64,000 nt of DNA, from positions 7,564,001 through 7,628,000 of the forward strand of contig OY294049.1 in NCBI GenBank assembly GCA_958510825.1, read 5' to 3'. Under the pieces are notes generated by a model. It made no database searches, was not told the DNA's origin, and worked only from the letters and a program-made list of their open reading frames with translations. This document shows positions 55,004 through 64,000 of this stretch, piece by piece. The number at the start of each line of letters is the position of its first letter. Position 1 is the first letter of the stretch. The stretch is from Brachypterus glaber (lineage: Eukaryota > Arthropoda > Insecta > Coleoptera > Kateretidae). The position numbers and the translations under genes were made by a program.

Positions 55004-55836
55004 CAGCCCTCCTCCGAATAAATAAAAAATATTTATTCCCAAAAATATTTTTTAACCCAGAGTATAAACTCCAATAGTTAACTCTAAATAGAACATTACA
55101 ATATCACAAAGAATAACCCCGTAACCAAAAAAAATTACTCCTAACTTATGCTACTAGCATATTCTGATTCTGTAACCAAAAACTATTAAATTTACTTATT
55201 ATTTATTGTAGCTTTATTCCCCTTTCCGAATATATACAAAAATAAAAATATTTATTTATTTTTCATTGCATTTCTATCCAATTTTTATGAATCAATATTG
55301 AATCAATGTTTATTGAACTTGTTATTGAATGCATTTTTATTGAATTTTTAGTTAAGCCTGATATCTACGCGTACCACACGCCTATTTACTAGGGACAAAT
55401 CCATGAATTGACAAAATCGAGTTATAGTTACACAATCGGGAAGTTACATAATCGGGAAAATTCTTATTAACTAAAATTCAACAACAATGACTTTTTAATA
55501 TCAATAATCCTTATTATTGACACTAAGTCCAAAAACTTTTTAGTCCATAGTTTTGACCGTTATTAACCTTTTAATTTTTCAGGTATTCTAATCAAGATCT
55601 CAATCAAAACTGAAGAACACTCACTCTACACCCATCTACTAAAATGTCGCAGCAATCAGTTCTAGACCTGATCCCTCGAGCATCAAAGAAAATATTTTTT
55701 TTTTTTACAATATTTGACTTTATTTTATTTAAAATAAAATTTAACTATTTACACTTGACTTTTACTCACTCTTAGCTAATATTTACAATTAACGGTTTTA
55801 TTTTTCTTTCTGAAATTTAAAAACTCATGCATGCAG
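55004..55836 (-). other. Gypsy 3' non-coding region with polypurine tract
   Basis: About 830 bp between the pol stop and the 3' LTR with no ORF resembling env. On the minus strand GGAGGAGGGCTG abuts the LTR and is the likely plus-strand primer. Confidence 0.7.
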
Positions 55837-58509
55837 TTATCCGACCGATACATCACTATTCGAACCCAAATATTTCTTAAGATCTTTAACGTGCCAGTCT
55901 CCAATGGATTGACCGTTTTTATCCTGTAACACATAAACCAAATTTGACTTTTTACCTATTATCTTACATAACACGTACTTAGGCGCTAATTTTGACGCAA
56001 AATAATTTACTGCGCTGGAAAGAACTTTATTTCTTTTCCATACCTTCTCACCTATCGTGAACGTTACGTCACGCTTTCTAAGGTTATAGGCTCTTCTATT
56101 TCGCTCGTATGCTTCATGCAATTTAGTTTTTACATCCGCAAAAATGTCTTTTAACCCAACTAAATCCTTAAAATACATTTCCCGAGAATCCGGTTCCAAC
56201 TCAACGTCTTGAGTGGACGAAACTTTGCCATAGTAAGCCCCTGTTAAAGGTACGATTCTTCCAAAATTGAGAAACGCCGGCGAATGTCCGTGGACCTCAT
56301 TAACTGCGGTACGAAGCGCAAGACCTATTTTACCTATATTTTTATCCCATTCCCGGTGATTTTCTTTTATATAAGACCTTATCGCCGTTTCTACCGTTCG
56401 ATTCTGTCTTTCTGTAGGATTTACTTGTGAATGAAATTTGGCATTGTACCAGATTTTTTGAACTTGATAGTCGTCCGCAAGCTTTTTGAAAGCTTTCCCA
56501 GCAAACTGAGTACCATTATCGACAATAATGTACTGCGGTACGCCATATATTAAGAACACCTGATTTTCTATAAATTTTATTACACCTTGAGCAGTAGCTG
56601 TTTTCAAAGGTTGTAAAAGTGTATATTTTGTGAACCAATCAGATACTACTAATAAATAACAAAACCCTCCATTCGATCTAGGTAATGGACCTATAAAATC
56701 TGTTGAAATACACTGCCAAGGGAAACTAATATTCTTTTCTTTACCCATCAACCCATGACGTGCATAATTCGGAACCTTTTGTTCAGCGCAAATTTTACAA
56801 CACTTAACATATTTCAAAATATCTGATCTCATACGTGGCCAAAAATATTCTTGTGATACCCTATTAAAAGTTTTATAAAAACCCATGTGAGCTGCTAAAG
56901 GATCATCATGACATTCTTTCATAACAAGCACCCTACAGAGTCTCGGAACCAACAACTTCCACTCTTTAATATTCGTTTTAATACCTAAATTAGAACGATC
57001 AAATTTATATATTTTATCTTCTACAATTCTATACTCTTTATATTGATTTGGACTCTTCAATATCTTTTCTCTTAATGAAACATAGTACTCATCTTTACCA
57101 TACTGTTCCGAATCAAATGATATTAAATTAACTGACGGAAATACTGGTTTTTCTGGTTCAACTTCTTCAAAAGCCCTACTTAATGCATCTGGAACTACTT
57201 GTAAACTACCCTTACGATATGTAATATTCATGTCATACTGTTGGAGTTTAACCGCCCATCTAGCAATTCTTCCTGTCGGGTCTTTAAAATTTGCTAAATA
57301 CTTTAAACTAGAATGGTCTGTTATAACATTAAACCTAACTCCTTCAATATATCCCCTGAAACGATCAATCGCGAATAAAAGAGCTAAACATTCTTTTTCA
57401 CCGGTGCTAAAATTTCTTTCTGATCTTGAGAGAGTTCTTGAGGCGTATGCAATAACCTTTTCCTTTCCCTCCTGAACCTGTGTTAACACTGCTCCCAAAC
57501 CTACATTACTAGCGTCACATTGTATGGTGAAAACAAGGTCGTACCTAGCACTGGTTAAAACCGGAGCTGAAACAAGAGCTTCTTTTATTTTAACAAACGC
57601 GACTTCAGCTTCATTATTCCATTTAATTGGTTGTTTCTTTCCTAAACCTTTCAGCAAAGCATTAAGTGGTGCTACTAACGTTGCAAAATTTTTTACAAAC
57701 CGTCTGTACCATGAACATAACCCTATAAACCGTTTAATCTCTGTAGTTGTACTAGGACGTTTATAATTTAACATATCCTGTACTTTTTCTATATCTGTGC
57801 GTAACCCTTCTCTATCCAAAACAAAACCCAAATACTTTAATGATTTTCTAAAAAATTTACACTTATCAAAATTTATTGTAAGATTAGCTTCTTTTAAAAT
57901 ACGATAAACCTCTTTTAGCAGACGTATATGTTCTTCAAAACTAGATGATACTATTATTATGTCATCTAAATATACAAAAATATATGGTTCAAAGGCAGCA
58001 CCAAACAATTTATCCATCAATCGTTGTTGCCTTTGCGCCGCGTTAGCCAACCCAAAACACATACGATTAAAGTGAAATAGACCATAGCCAGGTACAGTGA
58101 AAGCGCATTTTTCCTTTGACCTTTCAGTCAGTGGAATCTGCCAAAAAGCTTTTTTCAGATCGATTGTAGAAATATATCTCGCCTTACCAAGCATACTTAA
58201 AATTCTATCAATTTTTGGTAATGGATAAGAATCCTTCTTTGTTTGAGCATTTAATTTTCTACCATCGAAACAAAGCCTATGCGATCCATCAGATTTTTTC
58301 ACTAACAATACCGGACTATTATAATCGCTATTCGAAGGAGAGACTACCCCTTGTGCTAACATATCTTTTAATTCTTTAACTAAAATTTCTTGCATATACG
58401 GAGACATTTGGTATTGTCGCATTTTAAAAGGTTTGTTATCCCCAGTATCAATATCATGTTTCATTATATTTATATCCATTATTTCTGAAATTTCTATTAT
58501 AGTTACCAT
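55837..58509 (-). CDS. Gypsy pol: RT, RNase H, integrase (890 aa), no protease
   Basis: The frame begins almost at RT: KHDIDTGDNKPFK (~17-29) is the usual lead-in. RT motifs include NSPVLLVKKSDGSHRLCFD, STIDLKKAFWQIPL and the catalytic YLDD at 180-183. RNase H: QCDASNVGLGAVLTQ (~330-344), E around 371 and TDHSSLK (~397-403). Integrase: zinc site H534, H541, C571, C574, and DDE at about D604, D664, E700, then a C-terminal tail with HVKDLKKYLG. The annotated ATG overlaps gag by 56 bp and lies in the +1 frame; it falls in asparagine-coding repeat sequence and probably is not a natural start. Relatives carry ~150-300 residues of knuckle and protease here. Confidence 0.93.
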   Translation of the reverse strand: MVTIIEISEIMDINIMKHDIDTGDNKPFKMRQYQMSPYMQEILVKELKDMLAQGVVSPSNSDYNSPVLLVKKSDGSHRLCFDGRKLNAQTKKDSYPLPKIDRILSMLGKARYISTIDLKKAFWQIPLTERSKEKCAFTVPGYGLFHFNRMCFGLANAAQRQQRLMDKLFGAAFEPYIFVYLDDIIIVSSSFEEHIRLLKEVYRILKEANLTINFDKCKFFRKSLKYLGFVLDREGLRTDIEKVQDMLNYKRPSTTTEIKRFIGLCSWYRRFVKNFATLVAPLNALLKGLGKKQPIKWNNEAEVAFVKIKEALVSAPVLTSARYDLVFTIQCDASNVGLGAVLTQVQEGKEKVIAYASRTLSRSERNFSTGEKECLALLFAIDRFRGYIEGVRFNVITDHSSLKYLANFKDPTGRIARWAVKLQQYDMNITYRKGSLQVVPDALSRAFEEVEPEKPVFPSVNLISFDSEQYGKDEYYVSLREKILKSPNQYKEYRIVEDKIYKFDRSNLGIKTNIKEWKLLVPRLCRVLVMKECHDDPLAAHMGFYKTFNRVSQEYFWPRMRSDILKYVKCCKICAEQKVPNYARHGLMGKEKNISFPWQCISTDFIGPLPRSNGGFCYLLVVSDWFTKYTLLQPLKTATAQGVIKFIENQVFLIYGVPQYIIVDNGTQFAGKAFKKLADDYQVQKIWYNAKFHSQVNPTERQNRTVETAIRSYIKENHREWDKNIGKIGLALRTAVNEVHGHSPAFLNFGRIVPLTGAYYGKVSSTQDVELEPDSREMYFKDLVGLKDIFADVKTKLHEAYERNRRAYNLRKRDVTFTIGEKVWKRNKVLSSAVNYFASKLAPKYVLCKIIGKKSNLVYVLQDKNGQSIGDWHVKDLKKYLGSNSDVSVG

Positions 58510-59737
58510 TACTATTATTATTATTTCTAAAATTGTTACTAAAATTACTATTTGAATTTATCTGACAACAGTGCCCTTCTTTACAAACATTTTTACTACT
58601 ACTTGCTTTATTTACACAACTACTTTCCTCTGCAAAACTACTATCTTGAGTTTCTACCACATTTACCCTAGGTACTGATTTCTTATAAATTGCGTTTTTA
58701 TTTGTTACACTTTTTTGTTTCAAAATGTAAGCTTCATCTAACTTTTTACAATACTTTCTGAGGTCTTCAATCGAGTTTACTTCTACTAATGATAACGGAG
58801 TAAAATAATGTGGAAGTATCCTTTCCCTAATTGTTTTCAATTTTGTAAAATCACTAGGATAACGCAAAAGTCTCTTAAATAATGTCTCCATAGCCGCTGT
58901 AAAAACTGAAATTGACTCATCTGGTTTTTGATACTTTGCCCTGATGTCATCCCAAGTATGATCATCTACACTAGCAGACAAAAATTCTTTCTTTAGTAAT
59001 CCTATTAACTCTGACCAATTATTAACTGAACTTTTAACTGACAAAAACCAAGAGAGCGCCGGCTCTTTAAATAAGTCATAAGCTGTTTTAAATAAAATTT
59101 CATCTGAGACGTTTCTACAAACTTTTAAATAATCTACTTTTTCAATGAACGAAAGTACGTCTCCAGTACCGTCAAAAGAAACACCCCATTTATAAACAGG
59201 TACAGGCTTTATAAAGTCCGGGTCTGATCTAGCCGAAGTATTAGCTGCTGCATGAAACGTTGTGTCATTTAAAGAAATTCTTGTCATATTAGTTTCATTG
59301 ACCTTATTCTCATGCGCCGTATGAGCCTCAATCAAATCCGCCTCTAATTCTAAACAAGTGGCTTTAGAAATCTGTAAAAATTTTGTCCTATCTGCTTCTC
59401 TATCCTTTACTTCCGGAAACCTATTTAAACGCTTATTTATGTGCGCTAGATTTGACTTTATACGAATGAGTTGAGAAATTGAGTACTCAAACTCCTCAAG
59501 TTCTTTAACTAAAGTTTTTACAATATCAATATTATCATTAATAGCTTTTACCTCATTATTGAAATTAAACTCCGGATCGACATATTTATTGTCCTCCGTT
59601 TCCCTTGCTATAGCTCTACTCAATGTTTTAATTTTCGCATTTCTATCATTCCTAGCCGTTAAAGACCTAATACGCAATTCATAATTTATTTGCTCTACCG
59701 TCAAATATCTAAGATCCATTTTATTTAAATCTTCCAT
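58454..59737 (-). CDS. Gypsy Gag, truncated before the zinc knuckle (427 aa)
   Basis: Structural protein of the particle. An N-terminal helical/coiled-coil region (~1-150) precedes the capsid-like part at ~183-330 (VYKWGVSFDGTGDVLSFIEK, EPALSWFLSVKSS, YQKPDESISVF). The C-terminus has isolated cysteines (CKEGHCCQ) but no C-x2-C-x4-H-x4-C knuckle, then an asparagine-rich stretch ending NGYKYNET and a stop 56 bp inside pol's frame. Start: the first ATG at 59737 follows a ~0.9-kb leader. The Asn-rich run and abrupt stop fit an internal deletion that joined gag to the pre-RT region out of frame. Confidence 0.88.
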   Translation of the reverse strand: MEDLNKMDLRYLTVEQINYELRIRSLTARNDRNAKIKTLSRAIARETEDNKYVDPEFNFNNEVKAINDNIDIVKTLVKELEEFEYSISQLIRIKSNLAHINKRLNRFPEVKDREADRTKFLQISKATCLELEADLIEAHTAHENKVNETNMTRISLNDTTFHAAANTSARSDPDFIKPVPVYKWGVSFDGTGDVLSFIEKVDYLKVCRNVSDEILFKTAYDLFKEPALSWFLSVKSSVNNWSELIGLLKKEFLSASVDDHTWDDIRAKYQKPDESISVFTAAMETLFKRLLRYPSDFTKLKTIRERILPHYFTPLSLVEVNSIEDLRKYCKKLDEAYILKQKSVTNKNAIYKKSVPRVNVVETQDSSFAEESSCVNKASSSKNVCKEGHCCQINSNSNFSNNFRNNNNSNGNYNRNFRNNGYKYNET

Positions 59738-59764
59738 GATTAAAATTTTAATTTATTACTAAAA

Positions 59765-59935
59765 TTTACTATCAAAAATCTGTCAAAATCTGTCAAAAAT
59801 CTTTCGCAATCTCTCTTTAAATAGTCAATATTCTTTCTAAAAATATTCACTCTCAAAAATCTTTTGAAAATCTTTCAGAAATCTTTCAAAAATCTCTCGC
59901 AATCTCACTCAAAATTTGCAATATTTTTTCAAAAA
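59765..59935 (-). repeat. Short AAAATCTTTC-type repeats in gypsy leader
   Basis: At least six CAAAAATCTTTC/CGCAATCTC words in ~170 bp just upstream of gag. Confidence 0.65.
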
Positions 59936-60027
59936 TACTTGCCCTGTCCGCCACTCTTTTTTAGATTCGGATCGGAACCAAAAACTCCACGATTTATTCT
60001 CGCGTACTACTACACCTTTTTTGTTCA

Positions 60028-60450
60028 CCCTGTATATTTCAGAATTTCACAAACTCAAAAAATCTCTCATCTTTCATCAAACTTTAATCCATTCTATATA
60101 TTTTAGAATTTCATAACCAAAAACCTCTCAACTTTATTTTCTCCTATATATTTTAGAACTAAAATAACTCACTGGCCAAACTTTTCTCTCTTTATTTTAC
60201 TCTATATATTTCAGAATTAAAATAATCAAAACTATGCACCAAAATGTTTGCTTTTCAAAAAAAAATTCTCTCTAACTTTTATTTTTACCCTGTATATTTC
60301 AGAATCAAAAATAACCAAAAACTGTACCACTGCGTCCAATACTTTTTTTATTACGATCCTATATATTTTAGAATTCGAATAAAACTCAAAACTTTACCCT
60401 TTTGGTACTCTCAACCTATCCGTGGTTTCTTTTCTCCCTGTATACACCAA
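60028..60450 (-). promoter_or_regulatory. Seven-fold spaced motif array in gypsy 5' leader
   Basis: CCTRTATATTTYAGAATT-type motifs start near 60028, 60093, 60143, 60201, 60288 and 60357, with a weaker CCCTGTATACACCAA at 60436. Spacing is 50-87 bp and the spacers differ. The position is that of the Su(Hw)-site cluster in Drosophila gypsy, but the motif is not the same. A protein-binding or insulator-like role is inference. Confidence 0.6.
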
Positions 60451-60625
60451 ACTATTTTTTAAACATTGCACACCTATTGTTTAAATCAAATCAACAACCA
60501 TATCCAGTTTTGTCTAAATATCTTAAAAATATCTTAAAAATATCTCAAAAAAAATTTTTTTTTTTTTTTTTTACTTTATATTTTTTTCACAAACTTCAAA
60601 AATTTAAAAGTTAAACTAGCTTAAT

Positions 60626-60645
60626 CCCACGTTATTTGGGCGCCA
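60626..60645 (-). promoter_or_regulatory. Gypsy primer-binding site, Lys-tRNA-like
   Basis: Three bases after the LTR, the minus strand reads TGGCGCCCAA followed by ATAACGTGGG. TGGCGCCCAA-CGTGGG is the complement of an insect tRNA-Lys 3' end, here with a few extra bases after the first ten. Confidence 0.65.
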
Positions 60646-60648
60646 TTG

Positions 60649-62952
60649 TGTACCGCGTTTTCCTGTCTAGAATAAGTAAAAACTAAAAAATTATCAGGCG
60701 CTGCCCTGGTTACTTATTATAGAAAAGAAAATGTACGGTTGCGATCGGCTAACTGGCATCAGTACGGGCACAGGGGTTCATGGATTAAAAATTATGATAA
60801 TAAGCTTAGTTTAACACCTTGGGCGCCAGAATCTTGTAAACATACATGTGCTTGGCAGTTTATGTGTTAAGATTCAAACACATAAAAAATAATGTACTAG
60901 AATATTAATTATCTTTTACAGCATGAGTAAACCTGAAAAATAACTATGATTTGAATAGATTTGTATATCTTGTGTTGATTATAATTTAAACAAAAACTCA
61001 AATATGTGCTGTTACAATGTTTATTTAAAATGACAAGTAGACAACTTTAATTAATCATATTAATTAAAATAAAATTATAAATTACCAAAAGTATGGTGAA
61101 AAGACCCCATTGCGAAATATAAAAAAAAATGTGGTGAACTACCCTATTGCAAAAATGTTAAAATATGTATACCAAAATTATTATGGTGAATAACCTAAAT
61201 AAAAACAGTAATATAAGGTATGTGTTAATAAGTGAAAAATAGTAATCTAGGCGTACGGCCCAAAGTTGCAACTTTGTTTACAAACCAACCTAGAATATTC
61301 ATAATAAAATAGAGCACCTTAATAAATATTAAAATTTGAGAACTTGGATATTTTACCAAAAATAAATATAGTAAACCGCATTTTCATTATTTACACTAAA
61401 ACTATAAAAACCTGTTAATTAAAGTTGTCCCTGGAACGACCAAATACGTTGTCCCACTCCCTGATGATGTACGTCACTGTGCAGAACATTTCCTTGTCCT
61501 TGCCTTGAGAACTCCTTACAAATTTGAACACGTTTGAAACTCAAACGCTTGAGGATCCATTGAAACGTTTGTAAACCTCTTGGCTTAAAAACGGTACTGC
61601 AATTTACTGAACATCTTGAAAAATCTTGAAAACTCTTGAAAACTAAAGTGGCAAATTGAAGAACACCTCAATGAAAATTGAAGTTAAAGTTGAAATGGAA
61701 AGCTTCGCCATCGATACTCGTAAAATTTGAGATAACGGTAACGTTGTAAAATATAAAAGCTTCACCAACAATATTCATAAAATTTGGGATAGAGGTATCG
61801 TCAAAACATTCGAAGAACGTTAGAACAGAAATGGAAAAGCTTCACCAACAATCTAGAAAGAAAGAACAGCGACTTTAGAACTCAGCCATCGATATGAAAA
61901 ATCGAAATCCGTAATTAGATTTAAAATAAACTTACCCAGTCCAAAACTGAATTAATTGGAGCAGTAAGTGCTGAATACTAGAATACTCTGCAGCCTGAAG
62001 CCTTCATCTGTACGCCTCTAATGAAAATAAAGAAAACAACGTGTTAAACACTTGTAACTTAGGTAACCAAAAAGCGACTTACTTTGAAAGATGAATATTG
62101 TGGAATTTCCATTAAAACTGCTTGAACTAATTACGTAGGATTATACTACACTTCATTACAAACTTATTGCAACATTTTTACACAACCATAAACCACGGAT
62201 GGTTTCACAAAAATCAGATTCTGATTTTACGACCTGAACGCCATTGCTTGTCGTTTTGAAAAAGAACGCCACTCCCTTCAACTCCGGCAAGGTACAAAAC
62301 TCCCCCCGTGGCGAAACTTGGAACTACGAACAACAAATCGATTTTGAGGGTAGGCAACACAAAAAACATCTATTCATAATCCCCATAATACTTGAAAATA
62401 AAGAAAAAGAATACTCTAAATAAGTTTAAAATGCCTAGCCATACATCTAACAATCGTTTCATATGGTTTAAGAAATGATACGACGAAAATAAACCAACTT
62501 GAAGTCATCAGCTGACCATGCAATGCATACTGTATACCTGAATGCGGGTAGAAGTAAAACTAACCTCAAAATTAGGTAAACAATCTTTGATAATGATTTT
62601 ATCCGACTTCCAGAAGCTTTAGCTGTGATTAAAAAGGTAAGACTAGCTGAAAAACATCAGTAGCTAACTCAAGTACTGAATGTAGTAGCTTACTAGACGT
62701 TTGTTATTATATTTTAGGCTATCAAAAGTAAACACCAAAAATAAGACAAATTCTGTAATAAAAGAAAAATGACCCAGCAAATGGAATCAAGGACCATCGC
62801 AAGACTTCCACAAGACCATACAATAAGTCTGTACTCAATCTTATATGTGCAAATAGAAAGAAATACTAACTTCTGAAAAAATGGTAACATCGTATGATTA
62901 CGTGACACAGATCAGGTAATCTTTAAAAACAGTGGCAGTCATAACTGCTACA
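60649..62952 (-). repeat. Gypsy element LTR (5' LTR)
   Basis: 2,304 bp, as 52700-55003 apart from two mismatches seen by eye. Subrepeats start at about 61700, 61757 and 61836. It provides the promoter by position; GTAC follows at 62953-62956. Confidence 0.95.
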
Positions 62953-62956
62953 GTAC

Positions 62957-63885
62957 AGTTACCGAATTGTTTTATGTGTAATTACATTCATTAATATCAG
63001 TAAAATTAGCATATAAACAAAACATATACATATTTTTTACTTTATACATTATATTTTTTTATTTTTATGCAAAATACGGAAGTTTGATAAATCGTACATA
63101 ATAATTATGTTGTTTAAATACTTGCATATAATGCTAATTTTTCTTTTAAAATTATGATCATGGAGGGGGTACTTACCCCTATTTCCCCCTTAATCCCCTA
63201 CTGCGTAGGTAAGATAAATAGGAGTAATAGGTATAGATTTTCTGTCAAACTGCGCTTGATTTTAATGCACTAGGTACAAGTTAATGGATATAGACTTAAT
63301 CTGTCTAAGCCTTTACATTAATGGGATTTTCTGAATATAACAGTTACTTTAGCAATAGAGGGTTTGTGTTAAATGTATACACAAGGCGTCAACATTGTTT
63401 TGACTAAAAAAGGAGAATGATCCTTTATTGTGTTGTTATCCGAAAGCCGCGTAGCTGAGATAAATGTAAAAGAAACTAAGTTTCCCTTAGTCCCGTTTAC
63501 ACACAAGCTATCATAAAAACTATATATTTTGCGTCTGTCACTTACTTGGATTCATTTGATTGTTTTTACTATCTGGCATCGTTTTATCCAGAAATGACAC
63601 ATAGATAGGTAACTATTTTATGAATCTAGTGATCTCTCAGCATCAAGCGGGAATCTGATCAAACGTAATTTGATTACACCCAATTGTTTTTATCGTGCCG
63701 GTAACCCTACTAACACGTTTCTTTCTAAGAATATTCTCAGAAGCTTTTAAGAAGGAAAATGTATTCTTAGACACTTCTTAGAATATTCTTATTACTTTTT
63801 AGAAAACGCGTTGTCGCCATTAAAAAGTTACAGATTTAAAAAGTTAAATTATCTAATTTATTCATGATGATAGTGAGCTTAAAGA
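62957..63885. other. No recognisable gene
   Basis: AT-rich DNA. A TCTAAGAATATTCT-type inverted pair near 63725 and 63775 is the only structure seen. Confidence 0.45.
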
Positions 63886-63889
63886 CCAA

Positions 63890-63990
63890 TTTGGAACTTT
63901 TTATATACTATACTAACTTTGGAACTTTTTATATACTATACTAACTTTATATATACTATACTTTTTATATACTATGTATATATAAATATT
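63890..63990. repeat. Short tandem repeat of TTTTTATATACTATACTAAC
   Basis: A ~28-bp unit beginning TTTGGAACTTTTTATATACT is present twice, followed by shorter TATATACTATACT copies. Confidence 0.75.
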
Positions 63991-64000
63991 AGTTACCTAT

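Larger units (their letters stand above)
52700..62952 (-). mobile_element. Ty3/gypsy LTR retrotransposon lacking nucleocapsid and protease
   Basis: A 10,253-bp element on the minus strand: 5' LTR 60649-62952, primer site from 60645, leader with motif array, gag 58454-59737, pol 55837-58509, ~830-bp 3' non-coding region, 3' LTR 52700-55003. I saw only two mismatches between the two 2,304-bp LTRs (near 54246/62195 and 54261/62210) and the GTAC duplication is intact, so the insertion is recent. Gag runs straight into the region just before RT, with no CCHC knuckle or aspartic protease. The >2-kb LTRs and Lys-type primer site recall the Osvaldo/Ulysses group, a weak inference. No env. Confidence 0.93.

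Noticed and set aside
55004..55836. env gene of the gypsy element
   Set aside because: No ORF, signal peptide or membrane segment exists between pol and the 3' LTR.
59864..60614. Small ORFs upstream of gag
   Set aside because: Overlapping plus-strand frames through the repeat-rich leader, antisense to the element, with no domain.

Overview
This 64-kb window is AT-rich, gene-poor eukaryotic DNA that is almost entirely transposable elements (TEs) and their debris. I found no convincing host protein gene, tRNA gene or rRNA. The element mix (BEL/Pao and Ty3/gypsy LTR retrotransposons, a Dong/R4-clade non-LTR element sitting in TAA microsatellite, Jockey/CR1-like LINE scraps, a tRNA-derived SINE, many TA-flanked terminal-inverted-repeat elements and a TTAA-flanked piggyBac-like MITE) points to an insect. 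I cannot fix the order; Coleoptera or Hemiptera are guesses.

Layout. 1-10260: small inverted-repeat elements, a minisatellite (6452-6815), a 1.3-kb TIR element (7291-8591) whose right end is tandemly duplicated. 10281-14240: near-complete Dong/R4-like element on the minus strand between TAA arrays, with its ORF broken by one frameshift. 14741-19582: a SINE, a second tRNA-like SINE on the minus strand and several MITEs. 19821-26544: a complete BEL/Pao element (minus) with 401-bp LTRs that look identical, a 5-bp target duplication and one open 1,717-codon gag-pol frame. 27892-28938: a 1-kb foldback palindrome. 30719-32035: a SINE broken by two later insertions. 39437-40441: a 5'-truncated second Dong/R4 copy, again in TAA repeat. 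43257-43741: two direct repeats 354 bp apart, each holding a hammerhead self-cleaving ribozyme on the minus strand. 44479-48041: two long palindromic elements, a third SINE, a GATATCGCC-type minisatellite and a TIR element. 49170-51720: a LINE interrupted by a related LINE and by a hairpin-ended insert. 52700-62952: a 10.25-kb Ty3/gypsy element (minus) with two 2,304-bp LTRs and a GTAC target duplication. It has gag, RT, RNase H and integrase but lacks nucleocapsid knuckle and protease, and its 5' leader holds a spaced motif array.

How the parts work together. The BEL/Pao element looks autonomous and very recent. The gypsy element is equally recent by LTR comparison but lacks protease, so if the deletion predates insertion it must have been mobilised in trans. 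The Dong/R4 copies show target choice directly. The hammerhead pair would, if both cut, release a 354-nt RNA, the design of a Penelope-like-element terminal repeat or an animal retrozyme. This is the most interesting signal in the window. Coordinates of repeats were read by eye and may be off by a few bases.
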